From an uncultured Erysipelotrichaceae bacterium (GTDB lineage Bacteria; Bacillota_I; Bacilli_A; RF39; UBA660), in contig CACWUS010000017.1 of NCBI GenBank assembly GCA_902764145.1, positions 1 to 32,058 of the forward strand: DNA of 32,058 nucleotides, written 5' to 3'. Position numbers and translations under genes: made by a program. A model generated the notes under the pieces. The model searched no databases. It was given only the letters and a program-made list of their open reading frames with translations, and was not told the DNA's origin. Positions 22,633 to 30,684 of this stretch are shown one piece after another. Position 1 is the first letter of the stretch; every line of letters starts with the position of its first letter.

Positions 22633-25521
22633 ATGTACGATAATAATGGTGAGGAATTAAGCCAAGAAGAAATAAAAAAAATACAAAATGAAACTAGACT
22701 AAAATCTGGACTAAAGAAAATGGCCAGTGATTTTTCTAATGGCTTTAGAGAGGGCGCTGGATGGAATAAAGAAGACGTTGATAACATTAAAAATCGTAAA
22801 GGAAAAAATGAGGGTCACAGAAGACCAAAAGATGAAGATGATGAAGATAATGCAAGTGCTAAAGATAAATCTTCCCTTGAAGAAAAAGAAGGATTAGAAA
22901 AAAAAGAAGAAAAAAATAGTAAAGATTCAAAAGATAATAAAGATAATAAAGATAATAAAGATAATAAAGATAATAAAAAAGGCAGTGATAAAAAAACTGA
23001 CTTAAAATCAAAAGAAAAAAAAGAAGGATTTTTAAAAGGTAAATGGAGTAAACTTGTATTAAAAGTTAAAATAGCTCTAATAGCATTAGGAGTCTTTTTA
23101 GCTGTGGCAATTATAGTTGTTATTTCTTCTGCATTAACTATTGCTATTGATGCTTTTAAAAATGCAATAACAAATTTTTTTGGTATATCTGATAAAACAA
23201 CTATTGTAAATGGTAAAGAAGTAGAAGGTTTATATTCTGATAAGTATTTATATGATGAAGATGGTAATGTATTAAATGCTGAAGATTTGGTTAATAATTT
23301 AAAAGCATCTAACCAATGTGGTGGTACTAATGGTGCTGCAAGAGCATGGAATAATACTATAGATGCAATAACAAACTTTTTAGGAATTGAAGGTATGTCA
23401 GTTTGTAAATTTATGCGTGAAATAAAAAGGCAAACTGATGGAACTGATTTAGATAGAAGTTTAATAATAAGTACTGTATTTTATGGCTATGCAACTCAAG
23501 CCTCTAATTCACAATATAATAATGCAAGTGATGTGCCAGATGATAAATTAGATGCTACTAATCAATATGAAATATTAGAGGCTGTCTTAAAAGATACTAA
23601 AAATGGTTTAACTAAATCTGACTTTGATGATATTGTTGAAAATATGCAAATAGATCCAAGTTATAAAAGATATTATTATACTTGGGAAGTTGATGATAGT
23701 GAAGAAGGAAAAATAGTTGGTAAATGTGAAAAATCTTATGCAAATAATGGACAATATTCTCTAGATAAATGGAAAGTTTTTATGAGATATGGTGAAAATG
23801 AAGCAAGAAGATTTGATGAATTAGGTATGCTTATTTATGCATATAATAGTTCTGATGAAGAATGCATTGGTAAAAAGACAGAAGAAGAATTAATGGAAGT
23901 GTTAAATAATGCAGCTAGTAATAGCAATGGACAAGTTAATGTTGTACTAGATGGAAGTGTAACAAAAGCTATAAACGAGTTAAAAGATACTAATACAGGT
24001 GCATTAACTCCATACTATAAATATGCTGATATTGAAAGTAAACAAATGGATGATGTATCTCCATTTGATTATCGTAATGGTTTTGCATATACACATTTTC
24101 CTGGTTATCAAAAATCAGATAATGATTCAAAAATAAGTCAAACTTATGATAATGTGTTTACTCCAAAATATGTTGAAACTACAATACAAGAAATAATATC
24201 TAAGAAAGCAGATTTAAATTCAGTTTTATTATTTGAAGATCCAGATAACCCAAATTCTTCTATTACAAGAAGAAGAGGAAGTAAAGTGGGTAGTGGTAAA
24301 TGTGGTGACTATGTAAGTGCTAGTTATGATGAAATGCAAGTTAAATTAACAGATTGTCATGGTAAATATATTACAACTGTTAGTTTTGAAGATTATATAA
24401 TTGGTGTAGCTAATGGAGAAGTAAGTAATAGTGGAGATAATTATGTATTATCACAAATGCTTGCGGCTATTAGTTATTCTTTAAAAAGACATAATAATTA
24501 TACAAAAGGTAGTACAATTACTATGAGAAGTGGTACTTGTGATCAAGTATATTGTTCTATGATGGAAGGATGTCATTCTATTGCTAACCCTGATGTGTGT
24601 AGAGGATGTGCTTCATTCTACATAGGTGGAAGCAAAAAATATCCAAATCTTTATCCTAAATATCAAGCATATTATGAAAAAGCTATAGCATATTTAGTTG
24701 TTTCAAATGGTACCCCACATAATGCACACTATGTAAGTGATATTCAGAATGGATGGAAGAAAAAAGCAGATCAAGGTATGTTCTTTACACAAATTATTCA
24801 AGAAGAATATGAGGATGAGGGGGCAGAAGTAATTAAATGTTCTGATTTAAATAGTCCTGTAGAAACTCCTAAAACAGAAGATACTGAAACTAAAGTAGGT
24901 AACAAAAAAACAGATAAATATCCAAATGTTTCAGCTGATTTAGGTAATTATTATGGATTTGCTTATAAGGATCTTGGTGAAAATAAGAGAATAGAAATAA
25001 ATCCGGATTGGATAGAAGCAAATTTAACAAAAATTAAACCAAAATGTTCTGATACAACATTTGCTAATATGGAATTTACAGTACATACTAAAGCTGTTGG
25101 CGCTTATCAAAAAGCATTTGATGGTGTATGTAAACTTCTTACAGAAGGAGTTAAAATTAGTAATGGAGATACATGTAAATATACTATGAGTGATTTGAAA
25201 GATGGAACTGCATTTATAGCAAGAAAAACTACGAATGGAGCTATTGATATTCATTCTTATGGTATTGCACAAGACTGGAATTATAGTCAAAAATATACAG
25301 TTAATGGTAAAACATATACACCATATAATACAAGAGAATTATCAGAATATTTAGATTTTGTAAATGCCATTGGTGGTAATGAAGAAAACTGTCAAAATGT
25401 AAACTACATTTTATGGTTAAAAGCATATAAAGATGCTGGATTTGAATGGGGTGGAAATTTTGGTAGAAATGGAAATAGTGGACAATATGATGGAAAACTA
25501 TTTCAAATTAAATATGAATAG
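22633..25521 (+). CDS. T4SS cell-wall protein: anchored SpoIID-like and M15-like domains, Cys-rich
   Basis: The 962-aa product starts inside the cell with about 140 charged residues, including a (DNK)5 run. One membrane segment lies near 140-168 and the rest is outside. At about 582-600 TVSFEDYIIGVANGEVSNSG matches the SpoIID/LytB fold that processes peptidoglycan glycan strands. The C terminus matches the M15 carboxypeptidase/endopeptidase fold: HSYGIAQD (H874, D881) and FEWGGNFG. However, the last zinc ligand, normally in an MHF motif, is replaced by KLF (L956). All 16 cysteines are in the external part. By position it replaces the VirB1/NlpC-type hydrolase of other Gram-positive T4SS, opening or binding the wall. 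Start 22633 is preferred to 22624 because AAAGG then has normal spacing. Confidence 0.7.
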   Translation: MYDNNGEELSQEEIKKIQNETRLKSGLKKMASDFSNGFREGAGWNKEDVDNIKNRKGKNEGHRRPKDEDDEDNASAKDKSSLEEKEGLEKKEEKNSKDSKDNKDNKDNKDNKDNKKGSDKKTDLKSKEKKEGFLKGKWSKLVLKVKIALIALGVFLAVAIIVVISSALTIAIDAFKNAITNFFGISDKTTIVNGKEVEGLYSDKYLYDEDGNVLNAEDLVNNLKASNQCGGTNGAARAWNNTIDAITNFLGIEGMSVCKFMREIKRQTDGTDLDRSLIISTVFYGYATQASNSQYNNASDVPDDKLDATNQYEILEAVLKDTKNGLTKSDFDDIVENMQIDPSYKRYYYTWEVDDSEEGKIVGKCEKSYANNGQYSLDKWKVFMRYGENEARRFDELGMLIYAYNSSDEECIGKKTEEELMEVLNNAASNSNGQVNVVLDGSVTKAINELKDTNTGALTPYYKYADIESKQMDDVSPFDYRNGFAYTHFPGYQKSDNDSKISQTYDNVFTPKYVETTIQEIISKKADLNSVLLFEDPDNPNSSITRRRGSKVGSGKCGDYVSASYDEMQVKLTDCHGKYITTVSFEDYIIGVANGEVSNSGDNYVLSQMLAAISYSLKRHNNYTKGSTITMRSGTCDQVYCSMMEGCHSIANPDVCRGCASFYIGGSKKYPNLYPKYQAYYEKAIAYLVVSNGTPHNAHYVSDIQNGWKKKADQGMFFTQIIQEEYEDEGAEVIKCSDLNSPVETPKTEDTETKVGNKKTDKYPNVSADLGNYYGFAYKDLGENKRIEINPDWIEANLTKIKPKCSDTTFANMEFTVHTKAVGAYQKAFDGVCKLLTEGVKISNGDTCKYTMSDLKDGTAFIARKTTNGAIDIHSYGIAQDWNYSQKYTVNGKTYTPYNTRELSEYLDFVNAIGGNEENCQNVNYILWLKAYKDAGFEWGGNFGRNGNSGQYDGKLFQIKYE
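22930..22979 (+). repeat. 9-bp tandem repeat encoding (Asp-Asn-Lys)n
   Basis: The unit GATAATAAA occurs five times in a row from 22933 to 22977. It stays in frame, so copy changes would lengthen or shorten the cytoplasmic linker by three residues without breaking the gene. Confidence 0.9.
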
Positions 25522-25536
25522 TAAGGAGGAATAGTA

Positions 25537-26340
25537 ATGCATTTTAAAGATAGCAAAATAACATTTATTATTTTAGGAACAGTATTTGGATTGTTAATGC
25601 TCATTACTATTCCAATTATTATTAGTTCTAATAATAAATTAGATGAGGAATCATTTCCAGAATATAAAAAAATAGAAATAACTGAAGAAAGTGTTAAAGA
25701 TGTTTCAAGTGAATCATATAAAGAAATAAAAGAACAACTTGAAAATGATACTTATTTTGCAAGGGAAGCAATGATTTCAAATTATAATAGTACAACATAT
25801 ACAAGTGCTGATTTAGAAAAAATGTTGTGGAATTTTATATTTTCATATTCATTAAAGAATAGAAAATATATGTCTTCTTTTGATGAAAATTCAGGCACAT
25901 TCTGTATGAGAACTAAGTATGTTATAGATGCTTTTAAAGAGTTGTTTAATGCAAATATAACTACTGATATTGACTATCTTAGTGGATATGATGGTTATGT
26001 ATATGTAAGAGGCAAAAAGTATTGCTTTGACTATGAACATGTTGCTAAAGATTATAATAATGATATATTGGTTGGAATAGATGGAATTAGTGTAAGAGAT
26101 AATGTAGTAACAACAAATCTATATTTATATGAATACTATACAACTTTTGCTCCTGATGAATTAAGTTATATTACTGCATTAAAGAATAGTATTTATAATT
26201 CTAACTATAATAATGCTAATAATATTGTTATCAACAATTTGAATGGTAAAGTTACTCATAAACAATTACAATTTAAAATTTTAAATAATGGTAAACATTT
26301 TAAATATCAAATATTAGTAAGCAAAATGTTAGATTATTAG
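25537..26340 (+). CDS. Single-span T4SS accessory protein, VirB8-like by topology
   Basis: The 267-aa protein has one N-terminal membrane segment (about 9-29) and an external domain of about 235 residues that I do not recognise from sequence. The size, topology and position between the wall protein and VirD4 fit VirB8/TcpC-like proteins, which form the periplasmic-side ring of T4SS; this is inference, and no VirB8 motif is claimed. Two cysteines in the external part (TFCMRT and KYCFDY) could pair. AAGGAGG gives a strong ribosome site 15 bases after the previous stop. Confidence 0.5.
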   Translation: MHFKDSKITFIILGTVFGLLMLITIPIIISSNNKLDEESFPEYKKIEITEESVKDVSSESYKEIKEQLENDTYFAREAMISNYNSTTYTSADLEKMLWNFIFSYSLKNRKYMSSFDENSGTFCMRTKYVIDAFKELFNANITTDIDYLSGYDGYVYVRGKKYCFDYEHVAKDYNNDILVGIDGISVRDNVVTTNLYLYEYYTTFAPDELSYITALKNSIYNSNYNNANNIVINNLNGKVTHKQLQFKILNNGKHFKYQILVSKMLDY

Positions 26341-26368
26341 TGAAAAAAAACAAATTATAGTGTATAAT
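26340..26368 (+). promoter_or_regulatory. Possible internal promoter before virD4
   Basis: GTGAAA (26340-26345), 17 bases, TATAAT (26363-26368), directly before GAGGTGA. The coupling ATPase may therefore be made independently of the rest of the locus. Confidence 0.45.
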
Positions 26369-26390
26369 ATGATTGATTGAGGTGAAGTGC

Positions 26391-28817
26391 ATGAAATTAA
26401 AATTTAGAGCTGAAGCAAAAGATATTGTTATATTTTTAATTTTTTGTGTAGTTTTATTATATTTTGTTGCAATTGCTGTTATTAATTTGAACAGTTTTGC
26501 TATGGAAGGAGTATTTAGAGGTTTAAATCCTTTTCCAGCTTTTGGAAGTGAATTTATAATACCTACAATTGTTTTCTATTTATTAGCATTACTTGCATTA
26601 ATGTTAGCATGTTCTTCATACTTTTTTGAAAGAGAAGAGGGATTTGGAATTACTACTGAAAAGAAAAGTAAGAATGATGGTTATTCTAAATTAATGAGTG
26701 AAAAAGAAATGAAGAAAGATTATGGTATCAAAAAGATTCATTTAAAAGATGATACTTATGATGCAGGAGGTTTTCCAGTAATTAATAATGGTACAGATGC
26801 ATGGGTAGATGATAGTGGACAACCTCACTCACTTATTATGGGTGCTTCTGGTTCAGGTAAAACTCAAGCATTCATGTTCCCTTTAATTAGAATATTAGGT
26901 CGTCATGGTGAAAGTATGATTGTAACTGACCCTAAGGGTGAGTTATATGAAAACTGTGGTGCGTTACTTAAAGAAAAAGGTTATAAGATTATATTAATAA
27001 ATTTCCGTGATCCTAAAGAAGGAGCTGCATGGAACCCATTTAGTTATCCTTATAGAATTTATAAAGAGGGAAATGTAGATAAAGCAAATGAGCTATTACA
27101 AGACTTAGCTAGTAATATTTTAATAGATCCAAATAATAAAGCTGAACCTTTCTGGGAACAAACAGCATCAAACTTCTTTACAGGTTTGTCACTAGGTTTA
27201 TTTGATGATGCAACTGAAGAAGAAATAAATATCAATAGTATAAATATGATGGCAGAAGTAGGAGAAGATAGAATTGGTTCTTCAAATTACATAAAAGAAT
27301 ATTTTAGAAGTAAAGGAGAGTTATCTCCAGCATATATTGCCGCTGCATCTTGTATAAATGCACCTAATGAAACACGTGGTGGTATTATGTCAACATTTAG
27401 AACAAAAACAAGAATTTTTTCATCACAAGAAGCACTTTCAGAAATGCTTTCTTATAGTGATTTTGATATTAGAGATATTGGTAAAGAAAAAACAGCTGTT
27501 TTCTTAAAAGTACATGATGAAAAAACAACATATCATGCACTTGCTACTATATTTGTAAAACAAGCATATGAAGCATTAATCGCAGTAGCGCAAACTTGTC
27601 CTGGTTTAAAATTACCTTATAGAACTAATTTTATATTAGATGAGTTTGCAAATATGCCAGCACTTAAAGATGTTGAAACTATGATTACAGCTTCTCGTTC
27701 AAGAAACATAAGATTTAGTTTTGTTATTCAAAACTTCTCTCAATTAAATAAAGTATACGGAAAAGATGTTGCTGAAACTATAAAAGGTAACTGTGGAAAC
27801 TTTGTATATTTAATGAGTACAGAATTATCTGCTCTTGAAGAAATAAGTAAATTATTAGGTGATCAAAAACCTGCTAAAGCTAAAAAAGATGAACCAGCTC
27901 CTCCAATTAGACCATTATTTACTGTAAGTGATTTGCAAGCCTTAAAAGAAGGAGAAGTAATTATTAATAGATTTAGAAGTATGCCATTTAAAACAAAACT
28001 TACATATGATTATAAAATTGATTGGGGTAAAAAGTATGAAATAATGCCATATACACAGAGACCTCATCATGATGTTAAAGTTTTTGATTTAAAAGGTTAT
28101 GTAACTAAATTAAAAGAAGAACAAGGTACTCCAATAGGTGGAGGAATGATGGGAGGTATGGGATTTAACTCTCCAATGGGTGGAGGAATGGTGCCTGGTA
28201 TGGGAGGCATGGGAGGAATGGGAACTCCATTTATTCCTGGTGCATTAAATCCTGGTGCTCCAAGAGGAGCAATGCCTGCTAGTCTTGATGAATATGTTAA
28301 GAAACTTGATGAAAAGATTGCTGAACTTGAAAAGGAAGAAGCAGAAGAAAAAGCAAGATTAGAAAAAGAAAAGAAAGAAAAAGAATCTGTAAAAGAAGAA
28401 AAAGTAAAAACAAATGAAGAACTTCAAAATGAAATAAATGATATTTTTGATCATAAAGTAGAAGAAATAAAACAGGATGTGAAAAAAGAAATCAAACAAG
28501 ATGTAAAGGATGTAAAAGAAGAACTTAAGGAAGATGTTAAAGACGTAAAAGAAGAAATAAAACAAGATGTTAAAGAAGTTAAAGATGAAGTTAAGAAAGA
28601 TGTTGTTGATGATATTACAGATATATTAGATCATAATGTTGAAGAATCATATGAAGTAATTGAACCAACAAGGCCAAAGATAACTGAAGATCAAAAACCA
28701 ACATATGAAGAACTTGAAAAGCCAAAAGTTAATATAGATGTTGATAGTGTTGTTGTAAATAATAATAATCATAATGAAGACTTCTTTGATGACTTTTTTG
28801 GAAGTGAAGGTGAATAG
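26391..28817 (+). CDS. virD4: VirD4/TraG-family T4SS coupling ATPase with long repetitive tail
   Basis: The 808-aa protein has two N-terminal membrane segments and the hexameric ATPase core that selects substrates for T4SS. Motifs are Walker A GASGSGKT (151-158), DPKGELYE (from D180), Walker B ILDEFANMPAL (D417, E418) and ITASRSRNIRFSFVIQNFSQL (read ITASRSRN then IRFSFVIQNF). After the core comes a Gly/Met-rich stretch (GGGMMGGMGF, GMGGMGGMGT), then about 120 residues of Glu/Lys repeats such as KEEIKQDVKDVKEELK, and an acidic Asp/Phe end (DFFDDFFGSEGE-like). The start is ATG 26391 after GAGGTGA; a TTG at 26373 is in frame but poorly placed. Without a visible relaxase the tail is the best candidate for recruiting another substrate. 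Confidence 0.92.
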   Translation: MKLKFRAEAKDIVIFLIFCVVLLYFVAIAVINLNSFAMEGVFRGLNPFPAFGSEFIIPTIVFYLLALLALMLACSSYFFEREEGFGITTEKKSKNDGYSKLMSEKEMKKDYGIKKIHLKDDTYDAGGFPVINNGTDAWVDDSGQPHSLIMGASGSGKTQAFMFPLIRILGRHGESMIVTDPKGELYENCGALLKEKGYKIILINFRDPKEGAAWNPFSYPYRIYKEGNVDKANELLQDLASNILIDPNNKAEPFWEQTASNFFTGLSLGLFDDATEEEININSINMMAEVGEDRIGSSNYIKEYFRSKGELSPAYIAAASCINAPNETRGGIMSTFRTKTRIFSSQEALSEMLSYSDFDIRDIGKEKTAVFLKVHDEKTTYHALATIFVKQAYEALIAVAQTCPGLKLPYRTNFILDEFANMPALKDVETMITASRSRNIRFSFVIQNFSQLNKVYGKDVAETIKGNCGNFVYLMSTELSALEEISKLLGDQKPAKAKKDEPAPPIRPLFTVSDLQALKEGEVIINRFRSMPFKTKLTYDYKIDWGKKYEIMPYTQRPHHDVKVFDLKGYVTKLKEEQGTPIGGGMMGGMGFNSPMGGGMVPGMGGMGGMGTPFIPGALNPGAPRGAMPASLDEYVKKLDEKIAELEKEEAEEKARLEKEKKEKESVKEEKVKTNEELQNEINDIFDHKVEEIKQDVKKEIKQDVKDVKEELKEDVKDVKEEIKQDVKEVKDEVKKDVVDDITDILDHNVEESYEVIEPTRPKITEDQKPTYEELEKPKVNIDVDSVVVNNNNHNEDFFDDFFGSEGE
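28470..28610 (+). repeat. Degenerate repeat coding for amphipathic Lys/Glu/Val helix
   Basis: Near-repeats of about 33 bases with codons for variants of DVKEEIKQDVK lie in the virD4 tail. They resemble the 11-residue helical repeats of membrane- or surface-associated stress proteins; the functional comparison is inference. Confidence 0.7.
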
Positions 28818-28837
28818 TTAACTATTCACCTTTTTTT
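28808..28837 (+). terminator. Terminator closing the secretion locus
   Basis: A perfect 24-base palindrome (28808-28831) overlapping the virD4 stop, followed by seven T. It marks the right end of the T4SS transcript. Confidence 0.85.
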
Positions 28838-28859
28838 CATATATTATATTGGTGATATT

Positions 28860-29075
28860 ATGAAAATAATTGATGTTGGCAATAAATATACTTTTTTAGA
28901 AAGTCATATTAATGGAAGTATTAATATACCATATGATGAGTTAATTAATAATTATAGAATGTATTTAAATAAAGAAGAACACTATTATTTATATTGTAGA
29001 AGTGGAAAATTAAGTAAAAGAGCAGTTATGATTTTATCTTCTTTAGGCTATAAGGTGTTTAACTTGAAAATTTAA
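28860..29075 (+). CDS. Minimal rhodanese-like protein
   Basis: The 71-aa protein carries the rhodanese core IIDVGNKYTFLESHINGSINIPY and the active-site loop YCRSGKLSKRA, with C46 as the sulfur carrier. At 71 aa it is shorter than the usual single-domain rhodanese of about 100 aa, beginning directly at the IIDV strand, yet both signature elements are intact. It would move sulfane sulfur or act on small thiols in the cytoplasm. GGTGAT precedes the ATG, with a TATATT -10 just upstream. Confidence 0.85.
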   Translation: MKIIDVGNKYTFLESHINGSINIPYDELINNYRMYLNKEEHYYLYCRSGKLSKRAVMILSSLGYKVFNLKI

Positions 29076-29092
29076 TAATAAAATATTATAAT
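29064..29092 (+). promoter_or_regulatory. Promoter predicted to give a leaderless transcript
   Basis: TTGAAA (29064-29069), exactly 17 bases, TATAAT (29087-29092). Seven bases after the -10 is 29099, the A of the next gene's ATG. Confidence 0.7.
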
Positions 29093-29098
29093 TATGTC

Positions 29099-29680
29099 AT
29101 GCATATAGTTATAGATTTTTTACAAAGTATAATTAATTTTATTGAAGGCTCTGGAGTGTTTGGAGTTGTTTTTGCTTGTGGACTTATTACTGTAGAATCA
29201 ATAATTCCTATTATGCCATTAGTAGCATTTATCACAATTAATTTTATAGTACTTGGTAAAACATTAGGATTTTTTATATCTTGGATATTTACTATAATTG
29301 GATGTATAATGTCATATTTAATATTTAAAAATGGATTTGGGAATAAGTTTGATAATTTAACAGAAAATAAACAATTATTAAAAAAATATAAACATATGTT
29401 TAAAGATATATCAACAGGTAAATTATTATTAATAGTAGCGATGCCTTTTACTCCTGCTTTTATGGTTAATATAGCAGCTGGTTTAGTTAAAATGGATTTT
29501 AAAAAATATATAATAGCAATAATAATTGGTAAAGTTGCTATGGTATATTTTTGGGGATTTATAGGAGCTTCTTTTGTTGAAAGTATTAAAAATCCTATAA
29601 TATTAGTTAAGATAGTTATTATTATGCTTTTAACATACATAGTATATTTAATACTAAATAAAGTATTTAAGTTAAATTAG
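29099..29680 (+). CDS. DedA/VTT-domain membrane protein
   Basis: The 193-aa protein is almost entirely hydrophobic with about four to five membrane segments and fits the VTT/DedA group: an N-terminal GSGVFGVVFACGLI segment, a re-entrant-like SIIPIMPLVAF, and the central TGKLLLIVAMPFTPAFMVNIAAGL. Known members move polyprenyl or phospholipids across the membrane or maintain membrane potential; the exact role here is open. No ribosome site precedes the ATG, and the promoter position implies a leaderless mRNA. The next gene's ribosome site overlaps its stop. An antisense frame covering the gene was rejected. Confidence 0.75.
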   Translation: MHIVIDFLQSIINFIEGSGVFGVVFACGLITVESIIPIMPLVAFITINFIVLGKTLGFFISWIFTIIGCIMSYLIFKNGFGNKFDNLTENKQLLKKYKHMFKDISTGKLLLIVAMPFTPAFMVNIAAGLVKMDFKKYIIAIIIGKVAMVYFWGFIGASFVESIKNPIILVKIVIIMLLTYIVYLILNKVFKLN

Positions 29681-29687
29681 GTGAATT

Positions 29688-30650
29688 ATGATTAATATTT
29701 ATAGAAAATGTGAAAAATCAATTGATAATAATTATGGTATTAAAACAATAGTAAGTTTAGATGAAATAAATAAACCTTTTTTAATGTGTATTTCATCTAT
29801 GGAAGATGATAATTCAACATTTGGAATTATTAAAGAAGGAGCAAGAAGCTGTAGAGTAAGAACTACTGATGAACTATCTGGTGGTTTTAAAATAGATGAA
29901 ATGAATGCGCTTTTTCTTGGATTTAGGGAAGACAAAAATGGTTTATTTAATAATTTAAGTGAAGTTTTATATGAACTAATAATTAAAAACAAAAATCTTT
30001 TAGCCATGAAAAAAGCAGCGAGAAGAATGAACTTTTTTGTATATTGTAATGCAATAAATGTGTATGCTCAAATAGAAAAAATGCTATATGAAAAATTAAA
30101 ACAAGATGGAATCAAAGAAGAGGATATTAAAGATATCTTGTCTCAAATATCTATTGTTTCTATTGCTCCTAATAGTGATATAAATAATATAATGGCTTCA
30201 AAAGCTATATTTAAAGATGCTAATGATAGAGATGTATATGATTATATTTCAAAAACTGCTGAAAAAAGAATGAATCGTGATGGTAGAATGTCTACAGTTG
30301 GAGCAATAAATAATGGTGCTATTTATGCTTATTATGGAACAGGTGAACATGAATTAAAAGCGTATTTAAAAGATGAAAGCATTGCAAAAAGTTCTCTTTG
30401 TGCAATTACAAGTAAGTTTTTAGAAAATTCAATACAAAATGAAAATAGCGAAGAACTAATACCAATATCTAAAACTTTTATAATACCAATTTTAGTAAGA
30501 AATAATGGTGAATTTGCTGATGTAAAAAGTAAACTTCATGAACTTGACTCACAAATACAATATGGAAAAGTTGGAAAATATTCTGAAGAAGAAAATTATA
30601 GATTGTTAGAATTTGAAAAATCTTTAAAAAATGATACTCATAGACTTTAA
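29688..30650 (+). CDS. 320-aa protein of unknown function
   Basis: Not recognised. The product is soluble with no signal sequence. The N-terminal half has SCRVRTTDELSGGF and NALFLGFREDKNGLF, and the centre is helical and Lys-rich (KKAARRMNFFVYCNAIN, QIEKMLYEKLKQ). The C-terminal half includes RDVYDYISKTAEKRMNRDGR and IPISKTFIIPILVRNNGEF. It follows the VTT gene by 7 bases, with TAGGTGA spanning that stop, so it is in the same transcript; rmuC follows after 34 bases. Neighbours hint at membrane or DNA upkeep but do not define it. Confidence 0.65.
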   Translation: MINIYRKCEKSIDNNYGIKTIVSLDEINKPFLMCISSMEDDNSTFGIIKEGARSCRVRTTDELSGGFKIDEMNALFLGFREDKNGLFNNLSEVLYELIIKNKNLLAMKKAARRMNFFVYCNAINVYAQIEKMLYEKLKQDGIKEEDIKDILSQISIVSIAPNSDINNIMASKAIFKDANDRDVYDYISKTAEKRMNRDGRMSTVGAINNGAIYAYYGTGEHELKAYLKDESIAKSSLCAITSKFLENSIQNENSEELIPISKTFIIPILVRNNGEFADVKSKLHELDSQIQYGKVGKYSEEENYRLLEFEKSLKNDTHRL

Positions 30651-30669
30651 AATGAAAATGAATTATAAT
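30641..30669 (+). promoter_or_regulatory. rmuC promoter
   Basis: TAGACT (30641-30646), 17 bases, TATAAT (30664-30669), 6 bases before AGGTGAT. It may add to read-through from the upstream gene. Confidence 0.45.
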
Positions 30670-30684
30670 TAATTAGGTGATAAT

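Noticed and set aside
28359..28565. Minus-strand Phe/Tyr-rich open frame
   Set aside because: It is the antisense of the Lys/Glu repeats in virD4 and has no ribosome site.
17880..28837. Integrative conjugative element boundaries
   Set aside because: I looked for an integrase, tRNA attachment site and flanking direct repeats and saw none within the window.
29092..29640. Minus-strand 182-aa open frame opposite the VTT gene
   Set aside because: It has no ribosome site and an Ile/Pro/Asn composition typical of an antisense shadow; the plus frame matches a known membrane family.
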